Shown here one piece after another: positions 1 to 8,900 of a stretch of 18,206 nt of DNA. The position numbers and the translations under genes are program-made. Position 1 is the first letter of the stretch. The number at the start of each line of letters is the position of its first letter. Under the pieces are notes generated by a model. It worked only from the letters and a program-made list of their open reading frames with translations, did no database searches and was not told where the DNA came from. Origin of the DNA: Flavobacteriales bacterium UBA1995 (GTDB lineage: Bacteria > Bacteroidota > Bacteroidia > Flavobacteriales_D > Sanyastnellaceae); the NCBI GenBank assembly GCA_002336475.1, contig DDCX01000065.1, positions 1-18,206 on the forward strand, in the 5' to 3' direction.

Positions 1-1580
1 TGGAGATCAGCAGAGATGGCAAGCAGTTCTGATAGTTTGATGTGCGGTCGGGAAATGAGTTGGTTCCATCGTGTCTTTTGCTTGATGGTGGAACTTCCCT
101 TAGAAACCAGGAATGGGTTGACTGTTTCTGGATCTGCATTGTTCTTGTGTATCCAGTCTTCCAGCTTATCGAGGGTGTTTTGTTTGGTTGTGAACTGAGT
201 CCAGGCTGCATCGTTGATGAGGCCTAGGCTGCGGCCCTTGGGGCTCAGCCTTTGGTCTGCATTGTCTTGGCGAAGCAGGATTCTATATTCAGCACGGCTT
301 GTAAACATCCGATATGGTTCGTCGGTACCTTTTGTGACAAGGTCATCAATGAGGACGCCGATATAGGCTTCATCCCTTCCTAGGGTAAATGCGTCTTGAT
401 CAGTTCGCTTGAGGTGGCTGTTGATTCCGCACATCAATCCTTGACATGCTGCTTCCTCATATCCGGTGGTGCCATTGATTTGGCCAGCGAAATAGAGGTT
501 TTCTAGGTTCTTGGTCTCAAGGGTATGGTGCAGTTGGGTGGGAGGGAAGTAATCGTATTCGACAGCATAACCAGGCCGAAACATGCGAACCTGTTCGAGT
601 CCTGGAATCAGGCGCATGGCTTCGAGCTGGACTTCTTTTGGCAAAGACGTAGAAAAGCCATTGACATAGGTTTCAATGGTGTGTCTGCCTTCAGGCTCAA
701 TGAATATCTGATGTCTGTCCTTGTCAGCAAAGCGGTGAATCTTGTCTTCTATGCTTGGGCAATAGCGCGGTCCTTTGCTTTGTATTGCGCCATTGAACAT
801 GGGGCTTTGGTGAAGTGATGCTGCAAGTTTGTCGTGGACCAAAGGGTTGGTGTACGTAATGTGGCAGGGCACTTGGTTTATGATGGGGTGCTGGGAGTAG
901 TAGCTAAATGCTTCTGTGGTGGCTTCGCCTGGTTGTTCTTCAGTTTTGGAGTAATCGATGCTCCTGCCATCTACCCTTGGGGGCGTGCCCGTTTTCATTC
1001 GTCCGGTTAAGAATCCGTGATGAGCGAGTTGGTCTGTGATGCCTTCAGCTGCGCGTTCACCGGATCGACCGCCTGCAAATTGCTGCAGGCCGAGGTGGAT
1101 CTTGCCTTGGAGGAAGGTGCCAGAGGTCAGAATGGTGGAGTGGCCGTAAATGTTTATGCCAAGTTGCGTGGTGACTCCTTTGACCTTACCGTTAGCGATG
1201 ATCAATGCCGTCACCATGTCCTGCCATAGGTGGATGTTGGCGTTGTTTTCAAGTGTCGTTCGCCAGGTCTGAGCAAAGAGGTGTCTGTCGTTTTGGGTTC
1301 GGGGGGACCACATTGCGGGCCCTTTAGAACGGTTGAGCATTCGGAACTGAATGGCGCTGGCATCAGAGATCGCACCGCTTTTACCGCCCAAGGCATCAAT
1401 CTCCCTGAGTATTTGCCCTTTGGCAACTCCGCCCATTGCGGGATTGCAACTCATGGCGCCAACGGTGGCGAGGTTCATCGTGATAAGCAAGACTTTGCTT
1501 CCCATGGTGGCTGCAGCATGGGCTGCTTCATTGCCGGCGTGTCCTGCACCGACTACAATGACGTCGTATCGTTCAAGCAT
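1..1580 (-). CDS. mnmG: tRNA uridine-5-carboxymethylaminomethyl modification enzyme MnmG (GidA), 3' end outside window
   Basis: FAD-dependent enzyme that, with the GTPase MnmE, installs the (carboxymethyl)aminomethyl group at wobble U34 of certain tRNAs in the cytoplasm. The reading frame is open from the ATG at 1580 to the window edge, giving 526 codons of an expected ~620. Visible family marks, in order: the N-terminal dinucleotide-binding loop GAGHAG (residues 11-16), the MSCNPAMGG segment with Cys45, FAGG around 168-171, KTGTPPR near 196-202, YCPSIEDK with Cys274, then FAGQINGTTGYEEAA and EPYRMFTSRAEYR. Cys45 and Cys274 correspond to the two conserved cysteines of the family (Cys47 and Cys277 in E. 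coli). The C-terminal helical MnmE/tRNA-binding domain is mostly missing because the window ends. The gene lies 32 bases downstream of ybeY, and that gap holds a parS site. Base composition is somewhat lower in G+C than the rest of the window. Confidence 0.97.
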   Translation of the reverse strand, partial: MLERYDVIVVGAGHAGNEAAHAAATMGSKVLLITMNLATVGAMSCNPAMGGVAKGQILREIDALGGKSGAISDASAIQFRMLNRSKGPAMWSPRTQNDRHLFAQTWRTTLENNANIHLWQDMVTALIIANGKVKGVTTQLGINIYGHSTILTSGTFLQGKIHLGLQQFAGGRSGERAAEGITDQLAHHGFLTGRMKTGTPPRVDGRSIDYSKTEEQPGEATTEAFSYYSQHPIINQVPCHITYTNPLVHDKLAASLHQSPMFNGAIQSKGPRYCPSIEDKIHRFADKDRHQIFIEPEGRHTIETYVNGFSTSLPKEVQLEAMRLIPGLEQVRMFRPGYAVEYDYFPPTQLHHTLETKNLENLYFAGQINGTTGYEEAACQGLMCGINSHLKRTDQDAFTLGRDEAYIGVLIDDLVTKGTDEPYRMFTSRAEYRILLRQDNADQRLSPKGRSLGLINDAAWTQFTTKQNTLDKLEDWIHKNNADPETVNPFLVSKGSSTIKQKTRWNQLISRPHIKLSELLAISADL

Positions 1581-1586
1581 TGAAAT

Positions 1587-1602
1587 TGTTCCACGTGGAA
1601 CA
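1587..1602. promoter_or_regulatory. parS: parS centromere site (ParB binding palindrome)
   Basis: The 16 bases TGTTCCACGTGGAACA form a perfect palindrome centred on CACGTG. It is a close match to the chromosomal parS consensus (TGTTtCACGTGaAACA type) bound by ParB/Spo0J for origin segregation. It sits six bases upstream of the mnmG start codon, in the ybeY-mnmG gap, so it would be transcribed into the mnmG leader. Chromosomal parS sites are normally origin-proximal. No parA or parB gene is in this window, so the match to the known motif is the whole case. Confidence 0.9.
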
Positions 1603-1612
1603 TTTGAGAAGC

Positions 1613-2041
1613 CTAGAAGCGCCTCTGGGTAAGCCAGAAGTCTTCTTTTGACCGCATGGTTGATTTGTCGGATGGGGTGTGATCATCAAAACCAATCAGA
1701 TGTAAAATCCCATGTGCGATGACACGGTGTAGTTCGTCCAGTGGGTTGATAGACAGGGTGTTGGCGTTGTCTCTGGTCCTGTCAACAGAGATGAGGATGT
1801 CTCCTGCGATTCCTTGCGCAGAGCGGTCAGGAAAGGTGAGGATGTCTGTGAGGTAATCGTGATCCAAGAATTGGCGGTTGGCCACGAGCATGTGCCCGTC
1901 GTCGCAAAACAAGAAGCGCAAAGAGCCTATTTGGGCGCCCTCCTGCGCTGCGCACGCATGAATCCACGCGCGGATAGCGCTGCGGTGGCGCAAGCGGAAC
2001 GTGGGGTGCTGAAATTGAAATGAGATGGCCTCTGGTGCCAT
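1613..2041 (-). CDS. ybeY: Endoribonuclease YbeY (16S rRNA 3' maturation, ribosome quality control)
   Basis: Small metal-dependent single-strand endoribonuclease (UPF0054) acting in the cytoplasm on 16S rRNA 3' processing and late 30S quality control. The 142-residue length is normal. The family core is present: TDILTFP at residues 65-71 and the metal-site segment HGILHLIGFDDH at 110-121. His110 and His114 are the first two metal ligands. At the place of the third histidine (HxxxHxxxxxH in E. coli) there is Asp120, followed immediately by His121. From memory, an Asp at this spot is usual in Bacteroidota. The ATG start overlaps the stop codon of the upstream ATPase gene by one base (TGATG), so the two are almost certainly cotranscribed and translationally coupled. 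Downstream come the parS site and mnmG. Confidence 0.95.
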   Translation of the reverse strand: MAPEAISFQFQHPTFRLRHRSAIRAWIHACAAQEGAQIGSLRFLFCDDGHMLVANRQFLDHDYLTDILTFPDRSAQGIAGDILISVDRTRDNANTLSINPLDELHRVIAHGILHLIGFDDHTPSDKSTMRSKEDFWLTQRRF

Positions 2042-2469
2042 CAGTTGGCGCTCTCCATCTGAGGTATAGCGTTGTCAAACCTCATGATGGCCACACGGCC
2101 AAGATCCTCGAACTCGCAGGAGTCAGCGAGTTGTCGCATCAGGAAGACGCCTCGACCATTTGGCTTTTCGATGTTCTCGGGAGCCGTTGGATCGGGGATG
2201 TTGTCGTAATCAAATCCAGGTCCCTCATCGGAAATCTTGAACTGAAGGACGGTGCCATCAACTGACACTTCTACATCCACCATCTTGTTGATGTCCAGTT
2301 TGTTGCCGTGAACAATGGCGTTGTTGACAGCCTCGGTCATGGCAATCAAGATCTCTCCATAGTGGGTCTCATCGACTCTCAGCTCTTCGCTGAGTGTGTT
2401 GATGAGGCCTTCAACTTCGGTAATGCCTTCCATGCGGGAGGCTATTTGCAGGTGTCGCTGTACGGACAT
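2041..2469 (-). CDS. Small GHKL ATP-binding protein, RsbW/SpoIIAB-like (anti-sigma kinase family)
   Basis: A stand-alone HATPase domain of 142 residues, the size of the RsbW/SpoIIAB serine kinases that hold sigma factors or phosphorylate STAS-domain antagonists. The N box is EAVNNAIVHGN (46-56, with Glu46 and Asn50), the G1 box is DEGPGFD (81-87) and the glycine-rich lid/G2 motif is GRGVFLMRQLAD (105-116). All three ATP-binding elements look intact. There are no membrane segments and no extra domains. No sigma factor, STAS antagonist or PP2C phosphatase is encoded nearby, so the target is unknown. It starts 9 bases after the DUF4175 gene ends and overlaps ybeY by one base. The family assignment is firm. 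The anti-sigma role is only inferred from family resemblance. Confidence 0.9.
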   Translation of the reverse strand: MSVQRHLQIASRMEGITEVEGLINTLSEELRVDETHYGEILIAMTEAVNNAIVHGNKLDINKMVDVEVSVDGTVLQFKISDEGPGFDYDNIPDPTAPENIEKPNGRGVFLMRQLADSCEFEDLGRVAIMRFDNAIPQMESAN

Positions 2470-2478
2470 GATGTGTCT

Positions 2479-5400
2479 TCACTCCCTTTCCGGGGAGTCC
2501 AAAGTATTGAAATAATCGTTGACCTTTTGCTTGTAGTACGGGGTAAGGTCAGCAGGAACGGTGCGCAAAAGTTCTATTTCTTGGGCTTTACGGCGCTCGT
2601 AATCTTCCAAGCTGGGGGGCGTATCCCTTGGGTTTTCGCGTGCTGTCTTGGATTCTCGCTCTTCTTTCTCTCCGCGAACACGTTCTGCAGTCTCTGCCTG
2701 TAAAAGTCTTGTCAGAATATCTTGCTGTCGGTCCAAGGTGAGTTGGTCGAGTTCGCCATTCACGATGTCCTTCTCGATTTCCTCCATCTCTTTGGCGATC
2801 TGTTCTACACCATTTCCTTGCCCAGAACCGTCTTCATTGAGCTGTTTGCCAAGCTCTTGGGTCATTTTTCTGATCGCCGCTTGCTGGGCTGCCATTTGTG
2901 CGAGTCCCTTGCTCAATTTTCGTTGGCCTTCTTTTCCTTCTCCTTGGTTCGAGCCCTTCATTTTTTTCTTCATCTCTTCCAATTGCTTGGTGAGAGACTG
3001 TTGCATGCCCTTGAGTTGTTTAGCGCTTGGAGAAGGCTTGGAGCCACTTCCACCGGGCTTCTCGCAGTTGCCAGTTCCGGGCTTGTTACAGCTGGATTGA
3101 TTCTGCATTTGCTGCAACACCTCGTCCAGGAGCAAAGCGAGGTTGTTGAAGGATGTCATCACATACTGCTGGTTGGTGGTGATGATGTTTGTTTCGCGGT
3201 CTGTAAAGCCATCTAAAGCTTGACCCATGTGAAGGTTGACGAGGTTGATTTCTCTGTTTACGATGGATTGCAGTTGCGTGACGCGCTTGCTGAGGGCAAA
3301 CAAGCTGTCTTTGACCATCTCTGCATCGTCTTTGAGTTTCCGTTGAACCTGGCCGTGTTTAACGTAGCGAGGGTCGTCCTTTTGTGTGCTTCCGACAAAG
3401 CCCATGAGGTCTTCTTCGTCAAAAGACAGCGTGATGATGTTTTCGAGCAGTGCCCTCAGCGCTTCCATGTCTTCTTCCATGGACTCCTGTTCTCCCTGTT
3501 CCATGGAGCTCTGCATCTGCTGGGCCATCTGGTTCATTTTGCCCGCGGCGCTTTTCTGCTTTTCGGATGCCTTTTTTTCTTTTCCGTTGTCAAGTTGTTC
3601 GCTCGCGTCGTTCATCTCCTGCTCGATCTCCTCTTGCAGGTCTTCCATGGTCGGAACCTTGTTGGGGTTCTCCAGCTCTTTGTTGAGCTTCTCGGCATCA
3701 TCTAAGGCCTCCTTGACCTTGTCAAACTCCTTGTTCAATGAATCCTGTTTCGCAGCAAGCTCCTCTTCAGGGGTCTCGCCTTGCTCCGTCTCTTCTGCGA
3801 GGGCTTCCTGCTCCTCCGCCAGCTTTTCGAGGTCTGAGATGGCCTCCTCCATTTTTTGCTCCCATTGCAGTTGCTTGAACTGCTCCAGCGCGCGGTCGAG
3901 TTCTTGTTCTAGCGACTCCTGGTCGAGGTCCATTTGATCGAGCTGCTCCTCGATTTGCTCCTTGTCGCCTTCTTCGAGCTGTTCCATCAGCTCTCGGAGT
4001 TCGTCGAACATCTGTTGGAGCTCATCGGTCATGACCTCGTCCATCAGCTTTTGCAGCTCGTCCTGTTTCTTTTGAATCTCTTCATTCGGCGGGCTGAATT
4101 CCGCTTGCTGGTCGTTCTTTTCGCGGTTTTTCTCCTGCATCTCCTCGACCTGCTCCTTGAGCGCCTCCTGCTGTTTGAGCAGTTCTTCGAGGGCGGCTTT
4201 TTCTTCCCAACCCAGCTCGTCTTCTTCCATCAACTCGCGCCGCAACTCGCGCATTTGCTCGCGCAGTCGCTTGGCTTCCTCCAGGTTCTCTTCCAGAGCG
4301 GCCGTCAGTTCGGCATCGGCGCTGTCCAACCGTTGTGCCAGCTCTTCCTCAGTAGGGGCGGCATAGCGGAAAGTCCGGGAACGGGTGACCTTGGCCCCAT
4401 TGATTCCATCATTGTCTCGGATTTCAAACCAGTATTCGACTTCGTCGCCAAGGCCGACACCGATGTCGGCCAAGTCCCAGAAATGCAAGAAGCTGTCCTC
4501 ACGTCCGCGGGGTGCTTCGAGGGTGGCCATGTCCTGTTGACCGCCCTTTGGCCGCCAAACAAACCGAAGGCTGCTGAAGCCGTAATCGTCTTGGACAATT
4601 CCATTGAAAGTCAGCCTGGTAAGCGCAGTACTGTCCGAGATCTCTGCCACCCGAATGGTGGGGGGGCGGTCTGTGATGCTGCGCAAACGGTAGCGCACGG
4701 AGTCCAACGTTCCCACTGATTCGGACTGTGGGTACAGCACATAAGTGAGGTCGTTTTCAGCGGTTTTGGAAAAACTAAAACGGTTGCTCACATCGGGGTT
4801 CAGACGCTCCATGGATTCTCCCCACCGCAGGCCCAGCGCCGTGGTGTTTCGCGTACCCAATTGAAAGGACAACTCTGTGCCTTCGGGCACGTCGATGTCG
4901 CCTTCGTTGCGCTGTTGGTATGGGGGAAGCCCCGTGTGCAGGGGTGGTTTAATTTCGATTCTGAGGTCTTGCAGTTCAGGCCTAGGCAGGACCGTCAATC
5001 GGAGGTCAAGCGCGGGTGTAGCTGGCGCGGAAACCTCCAGGTTCATGGATTCACGGACGTTGCGAAACACATAGCTCCACTCTCCAGAAGCTGTTCGGTT
5101 CATTCGAAAACGACCCTCGCCCGCCTGTACTTCTACTTTGGTGGGCACGACAGTTCCCTCCGTTCGGATGGTCAGCGTAAAGTCAGATTGGGCAATGGCC
5201 TCAAGTTCTTGGTCACACATCAACCGGAAGTCAGGAGGAATGACCAGCTCGGTGCGGTGTCGGATCAACCGCTCTGTAGGCGCATCGACGGCCTCCGGCA
5301 CCAGGATGTACAGGGCTGCAAACACCACCATGGGGGGCAGGACGTACTTGACATAGCGGCGGTTCTCTCCAAAGTCTACAGCAGCGGTAAACCGGTATGG

Positions 5401-5832
5401 ACGCAATTGTTCGCTCCGCTGGTGGATGGAGGCCAACAGAAGCTCCTGCCCTTGGTTGGAAGGCGTGGCATCGGCCCGCTCTTGAAGTTGCAGCGTGTTG
5501 AGCAGACGGTCCTCAATTTCAGGGAAGTGTTGTCCAACGATGCGCGCAGCTTGGGCATGGTCTAATCCTCCTCTGAGCCGGAACAACCGCAATGCCGGCC
5601 AGGCCAAGTAGCGGATGGTGACCACTGCAATAGTGGCTACAAAAGCGTAGAACAGAACGGTGCGCGCATCCGTCCCAAATTGACCAAACGCCTCGAGGGC
5701 GAGTACCGTCAACCAGGCCACAGGGAAGGCCGCCAACAACAGCAGCAGCCCACGCAGCATTTCATTCCTGTGGTACTTGCGGATGAAGGCGTCCAGGTTC
5801 TGGCGCAAATCCTGATGTGGAGCGTTTGTCAT
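2479..5832 (-). CDS. DUF4175 family membrane-anchored coiled-coil protein
   Basis: A large protein (1117 residues from the ATG at 5832) of a family with no assigned biochemical function. Near the N terminus there are hydrophobic segments at about residues 27-49 and 57-80 and a third at about 161-180. A beta-rich, probably extracytoplasmic region follows (about 190-480). From about 490 onward the protein is dominated by Glu/Gln/Lys/Leu-rich heptads, consistent with long coiled coils. These are interrupted near residues 915-935 by a Gly/Ser/Pro linker with two cysteines (SSCNKPGTGNCEKPGG). A TTG five codons upstream could also start the frame. I prefer the ATG because AGGAA, lying within the codons after that TTG, forms a ribosome-binding-like site at suitable distance. 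It is the first gene of the minus-strand unit ending in mnmG. No catalytic motif is visible; a structural or envelope role is a guess. Confidence 0.88.
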   Translation of the reverse strand: MTNAPHQDLRQNLDAFIRKYHRNEMLRGLLLLLAAFPVAWLTVLALEAFGQFGTDARTVLFYAFVATIAVVTIRYLAWPALRLFRLRGGLDHAQAARIVGQHFPEIEDRLLNTLQLQERADATPSNQGQELLLASIHQRSEQLRPYRFTAAVDFGENRRYVKYVLPPMVVFAALYILVPEAVDAPTERLIRHRTELVIPPDFRLMCDQELEAIAQSDFTLTIRTEGTVVPTKVEVQAGEGRFRMNRTASGEWSYVFRNVRESMNLEVSAPATPALDLRLTVLPRPELQDLRIEIKPPLHTGLPPYQQRNEGDIDVPEGTELSFQLGTRNTTALGLRWGESMERLNPDVSNRFSFSKTAENDLTYVLYPQSESVGTLDSVRYRLRSITDRPPTIRVAEISDSTALTRLTFNGIVQDDYGFSSLRFVWRPKGGQQDMATLEAPRGREDSFLHFWDLADIGVGLGDEVEYWFEIRDNDGINGAKVTRSRTFRYAAPTEEELAQRLDSADAELTAALEENLEEAKRLREQMRELRRELMEEDELGWEEKAALEELLKQQEALKEQVEEMQEKNREKNDQQAEFSPPNEEIQKKQDELQKLMDEVMTDELQQMFDELRELMEQLEEGDKEQIEEQLDQMDLDQESLEQELDRALEQFKQLQWEQKMEEAISDLEKLAEEQEALAEETEQGETPEEELAAKQDSLNKEFDKVKEALDDAEKLNKELENPNKVPTMEDLQEEIEQEMNDASEQLDNGKEKKASEKQKSAAGKMNQMAQQMQSSMEQGEQESMEEDMEALRALLENIITLSFDEEDLMGFVGSTQKDDPRYVKHGQVQRKLKDDAEMVKDSLFALSKRVTQLQSIVNREINLVNLHMGQALDGFTDRETNIITTNQQYVMTSFNNLALLLDEVLQQMQNQSSCNKPGTGNCEKPGGSGSKPSPSAKQLKGMQQSLTKQLEEMKKKMKGSNQGEGKEGQRKLSKGLAQMAAQQAAIRKMTQELGKQLNEDGSGQGNGVEQIAKEMEEIEKDIVNGELDQLTLDRQQDILTRLLQAETAERVRGEKEERESKTARENPRDTPPSLEDYERRKAQEIELLRTVPADLTPYYKQKVNDYFNTLDSPERE

Positions 5833-5960
5833 GTAGAAATTCCTCAACGGGAAATCAGCACTTGAAGTTACAGCAGGAATACCCTAGGAAATTCATGAAC
5901 TGTTAAACTCTCCAAGCGCTCCGCTTCCTACTTTCGCCCTCCAATTCCAACGGACTGAAT
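5833..5960. promoter_or_regulatory. Divergent intergenic region, expected to hold both promoters
   Basis: These 128 bases separate the start of the minus-strand DUF4175-ATPase-ybeY-mnmG unit from the plus-strand lamin-tail protein gene. Promoters for both directions should therefore lie here. I looked for the Bacteroidota pattern (TTTG, then TAnnTTTG) and found only weak partial matches, such as TACTTTCG at 5929-5936 without a well-spaced upstream element. An 8-base palindrome TTCATGAA lies at 5892-5899. No coding potential, hairpin terminator or riboswitch is apparent. Confidence 0.4.
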
Positions 5961-8900
5961 ATGCGTTCCGTATCATCACCTCCCTTTTTCCGCGCGGCGC
6001 TGCTCGCACTGTGTTTGGCCGCTTCAGGCCTTTGTTTTTCTCAAGGAGTCTTCCTCAATGAGGTGGACAGCGACTCCAACACAGTCCCGGACAGCACTGA
6101 GTTTGTAGAGCTTTTCGGTGACCCCAACACCTCCTTGGATGGCCACACTGTGGTGTTTTACAAAGGGGGCGGAAGCCCTGTAACCAGCAGTGTCTATGCC
6201 GCGTTTGATTTGGACGGCATGTCCACGGACTCTGCGGGCTTTTTTCTGCTGGCCAACCCTGCGGTAGCAGGAGCTGACGTTGTGTTTGAGCCTGGATTGC
6301 TTCGGGATGGCGGCGACGCTGTGGCCCTGTTTGAGGGAGACAGTGCCGACTTCCCGTTTGCCACCCCTTTGACCACCGTCGGTTTGCTCGATGCCATCGT
6401 TTACGGCACGGCCGACCAGACCAACCCCTTCCTGATTGATTCGCTGACTCCCGGCCAACCGCAACTGGACGAGTGGTTGTACGGTTCTCAAAACGGTGGA
6501 GCATTGGCCTGGTCGCGCTTGCCAGACGGTGGTCCGGCTTTTGCCTCAGACCAGATGGTCCTCCAGCAGCCCACACCGGGTTACACCAACCTATTGGATT
6601 GTGACGGAGGGCTGATCAGCGCCCAAGGCGGCGAGAATGGAACGGCTCAAATCTGCGTGGACCTTCCCGGAGGATTTCTTCCCTTCACGGCGGAGAGCAA
6701 TGCCTTTGAAAGTCAATATGGTTTGGTCATCACCGACCTCCAAGGTGAAGTGCTCGATGTTGTCCCGGGTGGAGAAGGCAACTTGGGATACAACTTTTCG
6801 GGCAGCCCCGCTGGGCCCTGTCTCGTGTGGGGCATGAGCTACGACGGCGACTTAGACCCGTCCAGCATCGCAGTAGGTTCTCCTTATGACAGCATCGCGG
6901 CTACGGGGTGTGTGGCCTTTAGTGCCCAACCAGTCCAAGTTGACCGCATTTTTTGTCTTCCTCCAAGTTGTGATGGAGGCGCTATATCCACTGCGGCCGG
7001 AAACGATCAAGCCACGGGATGCCTCGGTTTTGCCAACACCCTCGTGTCTTTTGGTTTTACCTCCGAGAGCCCTGAAGCGCCGTATTTGTTTGTCATAACG
7101 ACGGCCGATGGCGACATCGTGGACAGCACCTCTACCCCTGAATACGATTTTGAACCTCTCGGTATAGGTGAGTACGAAGTCTACGGGTTCAGCCATCTCG
7201 GTGCAATCGACACGGTTTCGTTTCAAGCCGGATTGCCAGTCACTGCTCTGGTCGCGGACTCTTGCAGTGCGCTTTCATTCAACCACCTCGATGTTTCAAT
7301 CCAGCCTTGTGATCCCACGGGCCTCTGCACAGACCTGTTCTTTTCAGAATATGTAGATGGCAGCACTTTTAGCAAGGGCTTAGAGCTCTATAATCCCAGC
7401 GCGACCGAGACGGCAGACCTCTCGGAATACACGGTCAAGACCTTCAACAACGGAAGCGCTGTGGCCAACCACGAAGTCAGTTTGACCGGCACTTTGGCCC
7501 CCGGCGAGGTGTACACGATTGTCAACCCATCGGCCGTGCCGGAGCTCGTCGCCGTGGCGGACCTGCTCAACGACGTCACCCTCTTTAACGGCAACGACGC
7601 CACCACCCTTGAGCGCAATGGAACCGTGGTCGACGTGCTTGGAGAAGTGGGGGTCAACCCTGGATCGGGCTGGCCTGTCAATGACATCACGATGCTCCAC
7701 AACACCTTGGTGCGCATTCCGCAAGTCACCACCGGCAGTCCGAATTGGGACGTGGTGGATGACCAATGGATGGATTACCCGGAAAACACGTTTGATTTTT
7801 TCGGTGAGCACAACGCGCTCCCTTGCGGATTGGACACCACCGCCGTGCCCCTGATCGGTTTTGCGGTCACAGAGGTGTTGGCTTTCGAAGGCGATGTCAT
7901 CGGCATCGAGATCCCCATTTCATTGCCCCTCAATGAGGTGCAAGTTCAGGTTGCCGTATTGTCGGGCAGCACGGCCACCCCGGTGGCTGATTTTGGAACC
8001 CTCTTTCCGTTGGAGTTGACCTTCCCCCAGGGCTTGCTCTCACCTCAAATGTTCACCATCGGCATCGTCGATGACTTCGAGCCAGAGGGCATAGAAACGT
8101 TCACGTTGTCCATCACCATTCTCTCGGGAGAAGCCGAATTGACACAAGAAAACCTCACGGTGACCATCGCGCCCAACGACTTGGGCTTCCCCCATTATCC
8201 CATTGCTGATGTCCGGGGAATCGACGGCAATGGCGTGCTGGACAGCCTGCTTGTGCCGTGCGAGCTGCGCGGGGTCGTACATGGCTTCAACACTTACCCG
8301 AGCGGATTGCGGTTTACCATCATTGATCCCACAGCAGGAATCGAGGTATACAGCCCTGTCGACAATTTCAACTACCTGGTTCAGGAGGGCGACAGTGTGC
8401 GCATCCGAGGTTCGGTGCAGCAGTTCCAGGGATTGGCGCAAATTCTGGTCGACACCTTGATCTTGGCCACCCAAGGCGAGCCGCTTCAGGAGCCTGAGCT
8501 GGTCAATGCACTGACTGAAGAAACGGAAAGCGATTTGGTGCGGTTGAAGTGCGTGGAGTTGGTAGATCCGGCGGCATGGACCAATCAGGCCCCCCAATTC
8601 GAGGTGTATGTCTCCACAGGTGCGGCCTTGTATTTGATGGTGGTAGACGCCGATACAGACTTGTTTGGGACGGACGCTCCAGAGGGCGTGTTCGGCGTCA
8701 CGGGCATTGGAGGACAGCGGGATTTGGAAGCGCCGTTTTTGAATGGCTACACCATCCTTCCGCGCAGTGCAGACGACCTTTCTGAGCCTGTGCAGGCGGA
8801 CTTCTTTGTAGAAGACACGTGGTACACAGAAGATGGTCCCGTGCCTTTTGAGAACCTCTCTTCAGGTGCCGGTGGGTACTTCTGGTCCTTCGGTGATGGT

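Noticed and set aside
2648..4719. Long plus-strand open frames opposite the DUF4175 gene (e.g. 3934-4719)
   Set aside because: They are Leu/Phe/Ser-rich complements of Glu/Gln/Lys-rich coiled-coil codons, with no independent family signal.
5833..5847. TTG start for the DUF4175 protein
   Set aside because: AGGAA directly after this TTG is well placed as a ribosome-binding site for the ATG at 5832, so the ATG is the simpler choice.
8816..8821. Second CACGTG as a possible parS
   Set aside because: Flanks (GAAGA and GTACA) do not match the parS arms and it lies inside coding sequence.
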